A DNA stretch of 64,000 nucleotides, taken from positions 8,324,971-8,388,970 of the forward strand of contig OZ038402.1 of assembly GCA_964036045.1 (NCBI GenBank), in the 5' to 3' direction. The notes under the pieces were generated by a model that was not told the origin of the DNA, did not search any database, and saw only the letters and a list, made by a program, of their open reading frames with translations. A program made the position numbers and the translations under genes. Positions within the stretch are counted from its first letter, which is position 1; every line of letters begins with the position of its first letter. Below are positions 41,927 to 55,957 of this stretch, piece after piece. The DNA comes from Eutreptiella sp. 'Long Island Sound 2002' (Eukaryota; Euglenozoa; Euglenophyceae; Eutreptiales; Eutreptiaceae).

Positions 41927-44771
41927 TGACGCGTTCCCGTGGGGGGCCGGCCACGGGACGCTGCGGTGACACGCACAGGTGAGCAGGCAGGCAAGGCACT
42001 ACGCTCGCAAGGGCATCAATACGCTCGTGTCATGTGACAAAGCGTTTCAGGATCCTTGCCACTCTGCAACAAGGGAACGAAAGTATGTACAGCAACACAT
42101 CAGGATATGTACACATGGGGTTAAGACTGGACTGGGGTAAGGGCATTACAGGACAATAGACACTCAGTCCCAACTCGTATCCCAATCCCAGGTCCGACCC
42201 TCTCAGTGGCTGGTGGGGGCGAGGGCTCAAACACAACCCATGCCCTGCTCAGTCCGGACCCTGAAACCCTGCCAATAGGGGGGGGGTTCCGCCCAGCCAC
42301 AAGCGAGTTCCTGGGAACCAAGGCGCTCCAAGGCCAACCGACCGTGGCTCCCTATGCTCCCTTAACGGCAGGTGCCAACTCCTCTCCGAGCCAGAGATAT
42401 GGCCCCGCCATTATCCCCTAGGAGTTGGTAGCTGAAAATGGGCTGTTTCAGCCCAAACTGAAATTAGCTCAAAAGTCTCCAAAATTGACCCCTCGTCCGG
42501 ACTCGCCAGAGGTAGGGACTAGGCAACTGACCCTATCCCCTTCGAGTACAAACTCCCTGGAGCCCTCACCCAACCTGGTTCCCTCTGAGGTCCCGGCATC
42601 AGGGCGCCACGGGTTCGCCAAGTGGGGTCAGGATGCCCAAAATGGCACAATCGGCCGTCTCGGGCGACTGTCCAGGGTAGGAAATCTTGGCGATCTTGAC
42701 GCGCCAAGCCTTGATTCAACACCCTTGATATCCCCTTTGGTCCCATGCCCTGGGTTATCGCTTGCTGTCACGCTGGCTGCTTACTGTTCACCGAGGGGAT
42801 GACCACACGGACGGGGAAGAAAGCAGCATGCGGTGCAAAGGGGGGGATCATGGATCGCACCAAAAGTTGAATAACTCCGGATGAGCCTGAGGAGCAAATA
42901 CGAAACTCAAGGGCGTTCAACCCTTGGTCATATGCTACAATATTCGCCCTTCCTTCCTGGCTAGATCCCGTGCCCCATGGAGATATGGTAATTCCGATAT
43001 GGCATACCATGGCAAAAACAGCGAAATTTGGCCAAAATGGCCCGCACTCATGATTCCATATCTCCATGGCCACGGCGAGGATCCTTTCAACCAAAGATGC
43101 GATAGACACATGGGACTTAGGTCCCAATATATGCCACTTGCCATCCCTCATGGTCGCCTCTAGCTATTTTTCCCATTGGAGGGAAAGTGACACACGTGTG
43201 AAGCAGAATGGCAACATGCCCCAACTCGGGTGACTCACAACTCTCCCATCGAGAGGAGAGGCCACATGGGGAAACATCCCATTTGATGCGGGTTTACGTG
43301 CCCTCTCCGAATTGCCCTTACCCTTGGTCAAGTGGCGCACGCAACCTCGGGGGTGAAATCAGGGGGAGAAGGAGTTTGTGGCCATTTTGGGCAAAACGGC
43401 CAAAATTCACCCAAAAGTGGTCCCTCCAAATATCATATCTCCGTATCGCAAGAGAAAGGAGCTTCGGGCTTTTGCATAGATGCAAACCGAAGCTTTGCTT
43501 CCCTTTTGCAACAAGGGTTGAGGTTCAAAGCATGATGAAAGCATTTTTAACACCTCAATCCTTGAAGCACACTATTTATGGGAAAAAGTGCATATATCGG
43601 CGATATTGGCATGAACATATCTTTGGGACCTTGAGGAGCAAAAATATGAGTAAACACTTTTCGAGTAGGCCCATAGTAGGTGCTTTCAAATATGCACACT
43701 ATGGTTAGATTGTCCCCGCCCACTCGTGTCATTAGTGCTTGCATATGAGCGCGTGTGCAAAGAGGCAATGTGGCACGCGTGCTCACAAGGCGCAATTATA
43801 TAAAATAGAAGACAAGGTTGTAAAAATCAACCAAGCCATCCACGATGTCCTTCGTGGTCTCTACTTTACATACTGCCTTGGTTCGAGGCTCAACTCCCCA
43901 TAGGCTTCGAATACGAGCCTCGGGGGTTTGGCCATTTTGGCCTAATTTTCGACCAAAACTTGCCCTCTTTTGAAAATAGAGTTTTGGTACGCATTGAATT
44001 GCGTGGAGCCATCGTTGAGTTGGCTCGAAAAACGAAAATGGCCTCGGGCTTTTGGTCTTGTGAGCATTGTATTCGGTCATTAACGTTCATGCTCACAAGG
44101 CCACAAAGTTAGCGTTTGCGCACGCAAACGACTTGGGTTTGCGAGACCCATAGGCTGCCTAAAACACCGCCATTGCCCGCTTCCCTAAGCAAGATGATAT
44201 GCCCGCGTGAAAGGGGCATGGATGAAGGACATAGGGGGGAGAGGTAGGGTTCTGTGCGAACTCTTGGTCCTTGAGAAGCATGAGTTCGCACGATCGACGG
44301 AAACCCTTGCGCGTTGATTTTCAAGAAAACGCAACGGCGAAAAATTCTGGTGAACACACCAGATGAAAGTACATTAAATACCCTCTAGATTCAGCCCTCA
44401 AGTTCTCTTAGAACCTCACAGGCACTCGAGAAAAGTCAATTACAAAACTCGCCACGGAGAAGCGACGAAGGCGCGCGAACAGGCGACATCAGGCGGCGAT
44501 TTCACGACAATTGGAAATCACGGTAGAAATCGGGTATTTCACCGATTTCCGACCGAAAATTGCCTAAGACAATAAAATCACGGTAATTCTACATCGATTT
44601 ATTGGTTAGAAATCGGATTCCAGATTTCACGGGTTAGAGAACAGGGATAGCCGGTGTCAACGGCTTCCGCACGGGTGTGACGGCTCGCAGGCCTCCGGGC
44701 CATGGGCCATAACGGGTGTGACGGCTCAAAGGCCTCCGGGCCATGGGCCATAGGTTCTGGGTACCGCTTCA
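41927..44771 (-). repeat. 3' LTR of element 2 (2,845 bp)
   Basis: On the plus strand it reads TGACGCG...CCGCTTCA, the reverse complement of the element 1 LTR. The conserved palindrome is at 44113-44130. A C-run beginning at 44772 is the complement of the polypurine tract. Confidence 0.95.
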
Positions 44772-46263
44772 CCCCCCTACTTAGAGCAAACCCTGGGGGG
44801 GGCTCGATAACACCCATGCATGGCAGCGGGTACCCAGGACCATCCCCTGAAGGGGGGGGGTGTCACATCTTAATTCAGGCTGATTCGCAGGTGAGGCTGC
44901 CCAAATCTCACAGTAAGACAGGTACGGTGCTGTAGACATTAGTAACTGCAAGTAGAGTATCAAGTATCAAGTCCCGGGTCCTGGCGGCGATTGTTCGGCA
45001 TCCAAAGGAGCCGTTAACCCATACCAGGCGCACCGGGTGCCGGCTGCGACGGTCACCACCACAGTGGCAGTGGCATACACGGCCAACATAGGCGTCACAC
45101 GACGACCGAGGTGGTCCCACAGGTCGAGAGCGACCACAAAGATCCATCAGGCTACCCCAAGCTTCCCAAGGCCCGCCGACTGGGGAGAGTCCCCACGGGT
45201 CCTTCCTCGGGCGCACCATGTCGGTATCCATAGGACGCGAGTCCAGAGTTGTACAGCCGAGCGAGCTCCTCCATAAGGGATCGGGCATCAAGGCCGTCTT
45301 TTCCCTCGCCCTATTACCACGAAGGCCATACATGAGGGAGTCCTCATGCAGTGTGGGCGGAGGCGTCGACTCCTCAAACCACCAGTTTCCCAGGCAGACT
45401 GACCGAGGTCAGGAGCACCAGAGGCCGCCATCCGACTGCAAGTGCGTCTGCGAGTCGGTAGGCTCACACTGGGACTGACAGTGGCGGACCGCTGGGAGTG
45501 TAGTCAGGCAACTGGGCTTCCCGCCTGGCGCCATCAGGATCTCCACATCACAGCGAATAGGGCAACACGGTATTACGGGCACTCAAACAGAAGAATCTGT
45601 ACTTAGGTACTGGTCCAAGCTGGACCCTATGTAAGAACATGTGAACGGCGACTCAGGGCGCCTTCGTAGTCGATCCGCATCCCCTCGGGGGGGAAAAGGC
45701 AGTCCATCTGTCGGTGATGGGTTGACAATCGCAACATACAAATGCACATATCCCCGAGGACAGAAAGATAAGCAAAAAAACAAGCGGGGTAAATAGGCGT
45801 GTAAACACACTCTGGACAGAGCGCCAAACCACGCCACGGTCAGGATAAGGCAAATGCAGGAGGGTGGACAGGAAAACGCCTGAGTTCAGGCCATATATAG
45901 TCTCGAGACACACGTCGACTGGTCTGGATTCCGCAAGTGCCATGGAACCAGACCACACACCAAAAATTCGCAATGCCGATGGCAGCGGCATCCGTTGCGC
46001 AACGACGTATGGGCTTCAAGGCCCCAAGAGCTCAGAAATATGAAGGTCAGTCGCCCTACCTGGTTTCCCAAGGATTCAGCAGGGGGGGGAGTGACAAATA
46101 GAATTGAAAGAGAGGGGCCATCCTCCTCTGGATTCAGCAGGGGGGGGTATATGGCCACTCTGATGGCAGGTCACCGGAAGATGGAAGAGAGCAAGCAAGT
46201 AAGGGACGATCCGTCGACCTCACAAGCGCTCATAACACATCAGGGGAGAGCTCAGGGCACTGA
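44772..46263 (-). other. 3' untranslated region of element 2
   Basis: It aligns with the 3' region of element 1 and contains the empty insertion site corresponding to element 3 (single ACCTG near 44,915-44,920 on the minus strand). No frame is conserved in full with element 1, so no gene is supported. Confidence 0.75.
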
Positions 46264-49200
46264 TCAGGCGCCCCTGGCTGCAATCGCCCGGGTGAGTGCT
46301 GCCAAGTCCGAAACGTGGATCTTGGTCTTATGCTTGCGGATGTACTCCATGAAGGGAGTATTGACCCGCGGCACGAACGAGGAGACGGGTTCCCAGGTGT
46401 CGTGGGACGGCCCATAGCCTCGCCAACGAACCTTGAACTCCAGACCTCCGGGTGCCGAGGCTTTCGGACGCTGAGCAAGGACCTTCTCGACGGTATAGTC
46501 ATCCTGCTCAGCATAGTCGTCGTCCGAATCGGCCTCATGTGCGGCATAGCTCAGGGACACATGTTGGCCACGGAGGTCGGGTTCCCGCACACGGAGTTGA
46601 CTCTCGTGGCGCTCCCGGAACTGTCCGTGACCCACCTTGATGCGGTAGGTGTCCTCACCAATCCTGCGGACCACCTCGCCGGGTGTGAACCAGGTTTTGG
46701 TGCGGTGGGTGCCCATAGGGCGGGGTCTGATCACCCACACCGGGTCTCCCACCCTGAACTTCTGCGCTGTCGAGCTCGGGGCGGACTTCTGACGCTCAGC
46801 ATGCTCCTTCTCGAGCTGCTGACGGATGTCCCGCGCCGTTTGCTCTTGCCGCGCGAAGAATTCCTTGGCCTCCATGGCCATGCCATCACCAGACAAGGGA
46901 AGTCCCCGACCCAGGGGGTCCCTGCCGAACAGAATCTGGTGAGGTGACAAACCGCCCGGAGTGGGGGTGTCATGATGGGCCTTCAGAGCGGGCCACATCT
47001 CCTCAAACCAGTTCCGACGTGGATTGGTGATGTGGATCTTGCGCAGCTTCTCGAACAGCTGCCGTCCAGCCACTTCAGCACGGCCGTTAGACCGGCTGAG
47101 ATAGGCGACGCTCTTGGCATGACGTATTCCCATGAGGGAACACATAGCCTTGAACCAGCCTCCAGTAAACTGGGGCCCTCGGTCACTGCAAATGGTGCGG
47201 GGGATGTCAAAGACGGTCAGCGTATGACGAATCATCATGACTGCCACTTCCTTGGCAAGCAACCCCTTTTTGCGTGCCGGAACGGCTACTACGTAGCCAC
47301 TGTGGCGATCCACACAAAGAACCACACAGTCAAAGGTCTCCTTGCCAATGTGCACTTCGGGCATGGAGAAGACGTCCATGGCCACGCTCTCCATGGGCTG
47401 GTCAGGAACCGGGGTCCATTGGGGTTCCCCCTTGACGTTCCGGTTATCGGGATTGCAGGCCTGACAGACCGAACAACCCTTCCTGACCTTCTTGATGGCG
47501 GTGTAGAGAACGATATGGTCGATCTTGAACCGACGCTGCATGTCAAGAGCTTGCTTCTTGACCCCTGGGTGCAGCATGTGGTGGTGCCAAGCTTCACAAA
47601 GCTCGAGCACCCGGGACTCTGGTACTAGCAGCTTACCATTCCGGTAGAGCTTGCCATCTTCCTCAGTCAGCCCCTTTGGCCACTTCTGCCCGTTGTCAGG
47701 GTCGGTCACAGCCCTATACTCGGCCGCAAAGGCCTCAGACTTGGCGTAATCGTCGGTCCAGTCGTCCTGGAGGCAAGACTCCGGGAAGAGGTGCTTGTCG
47801 GACTCAGCTCCCTCAGGGGCGAGTACTCTGACCGCTGTGCTCACCCTCTTTCCGAGGGGGGCATCCGCAGCCATGACGACGAAGCATTTAACACCCACCT
47901 CCTCCATCAGGCGCTCCATCTCAATGATCTTCTTGGCCTCAGCGGTCTCAGCCTCATCGCCATGGGTATAGATATCCGTCATGCCCTTGCTGGCGGGATA
48001 GGCCCACCTACTGAGACAGTCCGCCACGGTGTTATCCTTTCCAGGAATATACACAACCGTGAGGTCGAACTTGGCCAAGGTCTCATGCCATCTTGCCCGT
48101 CGGGAGGCGGGACCTGAGGGGGTGTCCACGTGCTCCTTGTGCCACGACTGCAGACTCTGATGGTAGGTGCTGACGGTGACGGGATGGAGGGCTATGTACC
48201 CAGCCCATTTCCTGAGAGCCATGACGATGGCATACGCCTCCCTTTCACGGGGCGTCCACGTCCGTCTCTGGACTTCCGCCAGGACTCGGCTCCAGAAGGC
48301 CACGGGCACGTGCCTCCCGTCGTCAAGCACTTGCTCCAAGACAGCGCCAACGGCGTAGTCGGAAGCATCGGTGCGCAGGACGAACCCTCGGTCGGGATCC
48401 ACGAGGTGCAGACCCACTGCGGATAGCAGCGCCTGCTTCATCCCCTCAAAGGCACGGTCGGAATCAGCATCCCAGACCAGAGCCTTCTTGGACCACTTCT
48501 TGGTCTCCTCTCGGTTGCCCTTGAGCATGGTCGTCATGGGGGCTGCATACTCGGCATACATTTTGATATACCCCGAGTAGTAGTTGCAGAACCCCAGATA
48601 CGCCCGTAGCTCAGAGACCGTTTCGGGCTTTTCCCAGTGCTCAATCGCAGCCACCTTGCCAGGTATGGGCTTTCGCTGCCCGTTCCCGACTACGTGGCCA
48701 GCGAAGACCACCTCGCTTACCGCAATGGTGGCCTTGTCACTGCTGCCCGTGAGTTTGTGCCGAACCAGAAGGTCCAGCACTCGAGTGACGTCCCTCTCAT
48801 GTGCCTCCAGGAGCTCCTCGTAGCTCATACTGGGGTCCCCGGACGCGATGATCACGTCGTCCACGAAGGGGTCCACACAGTCACGCACCGGCTCAAGCAG
48901 GTTCTCGAGCATCCGCTGAAAAGCCGCATTGCCGTTGGTAACGCCCATAGGCATCACCTTCCACTGGAGAGGTCCGAGTGGAGTGCTCATGGGTGTGCAG
49001 GCACGGGACTCCTCGGCGAGAGGCATCTGATGATAACCATGTTTCAGGTCAATCACAGTGAAGATCCTCCGCCGGTGTTGCTTTTGCAGCATGTCCTCAA
49101 TGAGGGGCAGCGTATAGCTGTCGTGCTGCGTTTGGGCGTTTAGGCCGCGGTAGTCGACCACGAGCCGCCACTCATCGGCAACCTTCTTGGGGACGACGAA

Positions 49201-51240
49201 GCACGGAGAGGCCTACTCGGAGTGGCACGGCTCAAGCCAGCCTCTCTGGATGAAGTCACGGAGGATCTTCTCCATGGCCTCTTTCCTCTCGCCCCTCAGG
49301 GCAAACTCCCGGTGCCGGTACACACGGGGGTCCTGCTTCAGTCGTATCTTGGCCTCGCCATACGGTCCACGCACCGGTGGGGGAAACACAGGTTTTCCGC
49401 TGAAGAAGGTGTCCCCATACTTCTGCTTCAACCTGGCCCTCAACGCCTGGATCTTGGGGCAGTCATCGGACTCCGCCTTGGCTTTTCCGGGCACTTGAAC
49501 CACGGAGCTTACTTGAGGGGTAGCGACCCCGCTCGGTTTCGGCTCAGGTGGTCTTCCCAGGTGGCCCAAAGGGCCATCTCTGGTCTTGCCTCGGAACAGA
49601 TCGCCGTAGCTGGGTGGGTTACAGCCAGGCGGCTCGTCCTGGCTGGACATGTGATCCAGCACCCTCTGAACGAAGGTATTCCCATCATAGGAACCGGAGA
49701 CGATTGAGTCCACTTCCCACCAGGCTTTGGCCTGGCCCTTGCCCTCACGCTGGTTTCCCCAGTCGTGAAAGGGCTGATCCATATACCCCTGAACCAGATC
49801 CAGCTCCTCTTCTGTGAGGGGGTCCTCCGATTCTCCGATGTCAACAGGGGGAACCGCAAAGCATTGCCGCCATGGCTCTGCTATGATGCGGTTGACACAG
49901 ACGAAGTCCGTGGTGTCGGCCTGATCAAGGCCCCCATCCACACAGTGGAATTCCGTTGGCCATCTCTGGGGTGGTATGGGCTGTCCCTTAGCGTCCTGAT
50001 AGACGCTCTCTCCAGCCGGTAGGACGACCTTGTTTAAGGTCATGTTGGTCAATGAGGCTACCCAATGTCGGGTAGTTTCCTCCTCGGTGCATCCCATAGG
50101 AACAACCAGCACTGCCTTGGAGCGGTCCTTGCGAATCTTCGCTATCACTCTTGGAATGTCCCAACGGGGGCAATGGATCCACATCAATCCCTGATGCGGA
50201 CCCCAGTGCTTCTTCGACGCGGAATCCTGGGCGCTCCAGTACTTCTCACAAACCCGAAGATGGGCGGAGGTTCCTGAAGAGAACGCATCCAGGGCCAGAT
50301 CTGAAGCCCCCAGGTCCGCAACAACTCGGCTCGCCACTTCCGGCCTTACGCCGTACTCCTGGTTTGCAGGACCAGTTGGCTCAGTGTCCAGCGCGGCCAC
50401 TTCGAGCTGATTGCGTTCGGGGTGGATCCATTGGCATTCCACATGGTGCTCAGGTGATGATAGCCACGAGAGCTGGTCGTCCTGGTACAGGGTCATGGAG
50501 GCCTGGGCCGGGAGAACGCCGGAGTCCGTCTCCATCATGAAGTCGTACCCAACGATCATGTCCCAGTCCATCTCGGCCTCGTAGAAGCGACCGTGCAGGA
50601 GGATTTCCTTGCCGAGGTCTGGGCGGCTCAGCTCACGATGGTTCACGAACTGCAGCCCAATGGCCGCTTCCTTCGTGCCTCCCACCATGTACTGGCCGTC
50701 CGCCACCTTCAGCCTGACAGGCTTCTGACTGTCGGTCAAACACTCTGGCGGAAGTAGGCCAGCCTTGACCAAGCTGACCTGAGCGCCCGTGTCGACCAAC
50801 ACGTCGAAAACCTTTTCCACTTCCCCGCATAGGGCACGGACCTTAAGATGCAACTGCCGCTCGCGACCGACACGGCGCACGGCGTGCAAGCTCAGGATCT
50901 CCGGCCGTTCCAGAAGCTCAACAAGCCACTGGTGCAGGTCGTGGACAATGGGCTCGGGCTGCCCATCTGCAGCATCCAGCTGCGGTCCGGGTGATCCTTC
51001 GATACTCTCGGATAGATCTTGTAGTACATCAAACACATTCTTGGTCGCGAAGGACGGACGGGTGCAAGGGTTCGTGCCTTCACTTGCCCTCACCCCGCCT
51101 CCCCGACTGGGTGCCGGACCGGGCCTTCCGCCCGCGGCAGTCCCCTTGTGCTTATCGACTCCCGACTGGGATGGTTCGGCGCTTCCCACGTCACCATCCT
51201 GCGACCGCCCTAGCTGGGGCCCTTGGCTGCAGGGGCTCCG
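46264..51240 (-). pseudogene. pol: Pol of element 2, interrupted by one nonsense codon
   Basis: Same domain order as the element 1 pol: protease with DTGA, DIRS-MT-like domain, RT, RNase H, integrase, chromodomain. A Trp codon of the sequence HSEWASP is changed to TAG at 49213-49215, just before the RT core, splitting it into frames of 658 and 965 codons in the same phase. The RT catalytic box reads FVDD instead of FMDD. The integrase motifs CSDRGPQF and NGRAEVAG, and the chromodomain, are intact. The upstream UAG-CGG junction is also intact, so only the nonsense codon blocks this frame. Confidence 0.92.
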
Positions 51241-51243
51241 CTA
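51238..51243 (-). promoter_or_regulatory. Gag-pol UAG-CGG junction of element 2
   Basis: Minus-strand TAG at 51243-51241 is followed by CGG. The bases around it match element 1 at 26997 onward, and gag and pol are in the same frame, as in element 1. Confidence 0.65.
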
Positions 51244-54200
51244 GGGGGCGTCGGTTGTGGAAGTAGGGGTGTTCTCCTCCGCATCAACCTCGTTGACGCC
51301 CTTCTTCCTTTCCCTACGAGTAGGCTTCTTGTCCTTGTCCTTGTTCTGGTCGTTCTGGTTGTTCCCCTTGTTCTTGTTGTCCGACCTGGGGACCCAGTTC
51401 CTCTTGATCTCCTGGATCTCCTTGGCCAACTCGGTCCCCTGCGACACCAGCTTGGAGAGCTCGTCCCTGTCCACCTCCACCTTGGCTTCCCGGATACCCG
51501 CGCGCGCACGCTTCTTCGACCCGTGCGCCTTCTTGTAAGCCTCCGTGTCGGCGTTGTGGATGGGGCATGTTCGGTGGTCATGGTTGAAGCCTTTCTTCCT
51601 CCCATAACACACGAAACAGCCCTGAGGGTGAGCTCGTATGAACTCCCCAAAGGACAGCGGAGGGTCGCCAATGCGGCGAGGGTCCCTCTTCTCCTTCTTC
51701 CTCAAACCCTGCTGTAGGGGCTTCCAGTTTCCCGGTTTGTTCCCCGCGCTCAGGTTGTTGGCCACGAAGGCACAAACGGCCACCTCAGCGGGCTCATCGT
51801 CGTCATCGTCGACGAGAGTCTCATCGCCGTCGGCTCCCGCTGGGTCCATGGCAGCTTCCCCGCAAGGTCCCTCGCCAACGTAGTTGACGTCGCGGTCGCC
51901 GGGCCTCAACCCGCGGGTGTGGTGGAGGTTCCGGTACTCCGTGAGCACCTCCTCTCCAACCCACCCCAGGATCTCGTCGCAGTCATCCGCGCCGGGATGG
52001 ACTGCAGACGGATGGTCTGGCCGCTCAACTCACACTCGTCAAGGCGCCACATCGCGGTCTTCTCGCGATCGCCCGAGACGGTGATGAGGAGAGCGTTCCG
52101 CAGGGAGTGCCGTTTGACATCCCGGGCCACGTTCTTTCTCGTCCAAGCCACCACGTTCGTATGATACTCTTTGGGGAGCATCATCTTGACCGTGTGGTTG
52201 GACTTGGCCCGCTTGGATTCCTCCTTGCTGACCCTCTTGATCCATGCCTCCGGCAGCATGGAGAGCAGGCGAGCCTGCTCGTCACCCTCGTTCCAATCCT
52301 CCACGTTGCGGCGGAGGAGGGTGTAATGCCCTCGGAAGTCACGCCAGTCCCGTAGGCGAATCTCCCGTCCATCATGCTGAAGCTTGATGGACTTCCACCG
52401 CTTGGCAGCCACCTGCGGAGCGTCCACCCGCTCCTGCTCGTTGAGCCACTTCTTGGCTTCCTTGAGGGTCTTGATTCTCCCCTCCTTGGTCGCCACGAAG
52501 TATAGCTCTCCGAGCACTTCCGGCAGGCGGTACCTGAACCGTCTGAAGACATATTTCTCCGCATCCGCGGGAGGCATGTCTTCAGTGACGGTCAGCCCCC
52601 AATCGTCCAGCTTCTCCAAGAAGCGGACGAGGTTGAGGGGGTCGCCATCGTACATGGGGGGCTTGATGTCCTTCAAGTCTTCCCGCACGGCGGCATCCGC
52701 GGCCTTAGAGACCATGAACGCCGGCCGCGAGGTCGACCGAGGTTCCCATCGGCCTGGCCCACGGACTCCCACGGCCGCCACGTCCATCTCCTCCACCGAA
52801 TCCCTGTGGCTACGCCGCAGTTCCTCCATGTACGCTGAACCTAGATGTTCACGCCGTACTCCCTCCATGTATGCCTCCTCATCACGGCGCCGGCGGCTGC
52901 GTTCAGCGGCCTCCCGTCGTACACCACGCGGCGGGCTGATGTCGAACTCCTCCAGGTCCAGGTCCAGGTCCTCACCTTCGCCGACATCCCACTCCACGTC
53001 TCCTCTGGGGACCTCATCCCTGAGTCCACCATAACGTCAACCAGCCATTGGGATTGGCTCCTGGGCTGGTGCGGGGCGCCAGGGGCGTACCGGTGTCCGC
53101 GGTGGAGCACAGCGGTTGCGGTACTCCGCGCTGAGCCGCTCATCACGCCAATCCTCACTGCCACTGCCGGGCGGCACGCGCTCGTTGCGGCGGCCCGCGC
53201 TGTGGTGAGAGGGGGCGGTGAGAGAGGGGGCACTGGCGCTGGGGCGACTCCTGGGGGCTCCGCCGGGGGCGTGGGGTCTGCCTGGACCTGGTCCGGGTCC
53301 CCAGCTGTCGTCCGACGAGCCAGACTCCAGGGGTGGGTGGTCGCTGCCGACGCTCCCACGGGCTTCCAGCGCGTCCAGCCTCTGCTGCAGTCCGCTGATG
53401 ACCGTGTTCAGCTGCCTGGTCTCGGCCCTGGCGATGTCCAGCTCTCTCTGCGCGCGCGCGGCGACCCCGGCGATGCGAGTCATCTCGCCCTTGCCCGTGT
53501 CTACCTCGCGCTCGAAGAAGTGGACCCTCCTGCGGAGGTAGACAATCCACCGCCAGGTGGTATCCGGGTCGCCGTTCCCTGGTGGGTCGTCGGGGTCCCC
53601 AGGGGGTCCTCCAGGAGGGCCACCGCCGGGTCTGCCCGGTCCAGGGGGTCCTCCCCCGCCCGGTGGTCCGCCTCCAGGGGGTCCACTTGGTGGGCGTCCT
53701 CCAGGGGGTCCTGATGGTCCTCCGCCAGGGGGTCCCGGTGGGTCTCCGCCGGGTCGCCTCGGTGGGTCCGAGGATGGGCGCTTCTTCGTGATGCCGAAGT
53801 CCATGTCGTCATCCTCGTCCATGTCGCCCCACCTGGGCGTCTCGGTCTCGGAAGACTCCGAGCTCCGGTAGGGAGGAGGGAGATCCTCATCCTCACCTTC
53901 CGGCTCCATGGGGACGTCTCCGCCTCCTCCGCCCGTCCAAGCCACCACTTGGCGATGTCGGCGGCCTCGTTCATCCCCGTTGCTGGCGGTGAAGGAGGGG
54001 TCGCTGTCATGGGGGTGTCCACCCGCTGGCCTCCGTGGCCTCTCGGGGGTCTTCCCCTTGCCCTTCCTCCGTCGATGGGCAGTGGGGCCACTGCTCCCAC
54101 TGCTGCCCGTGTCGGCCTCGTCCAGCGTCATCTCCGAGGAGGCGTCCCCTTCGAAAAGCTTTCGAACGGTCTCCACTCGTGATCCTCCCGGGGGAGTCTC

Positions 54201-55544
54201 GCGGCGGAGTTTGGCCTCTGCCTCCTCCATTGCGGCGGCGGTGGCTGCGGCAGCCCGCACTTCGGCTTCCTCCCGAGCACGAGCCGCCTCGGCTTCCCGG
54301 GCCTGCTGCAGCCGCGCCTTCTGCGCTTCCAACGCCGCCAGCTCCGCCTCCGTCTTGGCCTTCTCCTCAGCGACCTTCCGTCGCGCGGCCTCGATGGCGT
54401 CCTTCTTGGCGGCGTCTGCCTGGGCCTTAGCCATCGCATCGGCGTGGGCCCTTTCCTGCGCCTCCTTCTTTGCCCTCTCTTGAGCAAGCGCCTCCTCCAG
54501 CGCCCTCACCTCGGCCTCCTTGCAGGCCATGGTCTCCTGCGTCAGGCGGGCTTCCTCGTCGGCTGCTCTGATCCGGGCAGCCACTGCCTCATGGGCGGCC
54601 GCAGCCGTGAGACCGGCCGCGATGGCTGCAACGGTCGAGGCGTGGTAGCCCATGCCTCTGCCCCACTCGGTGGCCTCCTCATGGGCGATGCCGACGGCGC
54701 CCTCCACGGCAGCGTTCTGCTGTGTGGCCCGTTGCCGGGCAACCCGAAGGTTGCAGGGCACCCCACAGGCGGGCTCACAGGCGCGCGCCACGTCCCTTTG
54801 GGTGGGAGCGGCGCTGCTGCTGGAGCTGGCCTGGTCGGCCGGCATCCTCCCGCGGTGGGCCGACCCCACGTCGCTGCTGGGGCCTGCTGGGGCCTGCTGG
54901 GGCCTCAGGAGCAGTGGACGGGGCTTGGCCTTGGTCTGCTTGGCGACTTCCATGAAGACACCAAGGGTGGCGTGGCCGGGGTGGTGACCACCATTGGCCC
55001 GTTGGGGGCTGTGGGCTGGGGTTCCGCCCTTGGCGCCTTGGGCGGCTTCGGCGGCCAGGGACTCCTGGTACTCCCGCCACTTCCGGTCCCGCTTCCTGTC
55101 CCCGGCGGACCGCTTCTCCTTCCCCGGAGACGCGCTGCTGCTGCCCTGCAGCCTGCGCTCGCTCCCCGGTTCCGGGAAGTTCTTCTCGATCATGTCCCAC
55201 ATGGAGACATTGATCGAGGCGCCCGACGGGTACTCGTTGGGCATCTCGTCCTCCTCAATCCCGTCGGAACGCAGCCCTTCGCCGGGCCTGTCCGGCCGGG
55301 TCCAGGTCCTCCAGCGCCTCTGCTGGAAGCGGAAGGCAAACCCTTCCGCCCGCAGCCAGTCCTCCAGGGCCTGCAGGCGGTCGGGGGCCATGTCCATGCG
55401 GAGCTCGAAGCTCCCGGGCATGCCGCCTTCGCACTGGGGGTGGCTGTGGCGGTAGTGCTGGTCGCAAACCAACCCACGCAGCAGGCGCGCTGCATGGGGG
55501 TGGGGCCGCGGCCACGTCCTGCCCGCTTCTTGCCAGTTTATCAT
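51241..55544 (-). pseudogene. gag: Gag of element 2, broken by a stop and a 1-bp deletion
   Basis: It starts at ATG 55544 (minus). The product follows element 1 Gag through coiled coil, Pro/Gly linker and second coiled coil. A Gly codon (GGA) has become TGA at 53037-53039. The same frame then continues through the capsid-like region until a 1-bp deletion near 51,982 (GAGCTGC became GACTGC) throws it out of phase. The zinc-knuckle-like motif (CFVCYGRKKGFNHDHRTC) and basic tail lie in the third frame segment, which ends in TAG. Confidence 0.92.
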
Positions 55545-55957
55545 GGCAGCGGGGGGCGCACTTGGTCTTGAGGTCCTTGGTGTGCACTCGTTCCGCTCAA
55601 CGAACTGGTGGTGGTTGTTGAGGCGGGTGCTGCAGCACTGGACTGGGTGTGCGGCTGGTGCTGGTCAGCCGGTTGTTGTGGAGGTGGTTGACGCGGCCTT
55701 GCTGGTCGGCCGATGGGACTCGCTGATGCAGGAGTCCTGGTCTGTGCACCTCCTTTACGGTCGCTGCGCGGTCAGGGCGATGCTCTGGACGGCGCTGCGG
55801 GCTCCGTGACGAACTCGGCGCTGTCGCTGGGCGGCGCTACGAGTCGCTGCGCTGCGCTGCGAGCTGCGAGTTGCGAGCTGCTGCGCCGCGCTGCTCGGGG
55901 TTGGTGGCCCCGAGTGGCACGCGAGGGCTGGGTAGCCCCGCGGCGGTGAAACGCTTT
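55545..55957 (-). other. 5' leader of element 2
   Basis: Counterpart of 22231-22679, about 36 bp shorter because element 1 has extra short duplications. It starts after the LTR with AAAGCGTTTCACCGCCGCGG on the minus strand, as in element 1, and has no standard tRNA primer site there. Confidence 0.7.

Noticed and set aside
54444-55571. Plus-strand 375-codon frame opposite element 2 gag
   Set aside because: Antisense of gag; the counterpart in element 1 is broken into pieces, so not conserved.
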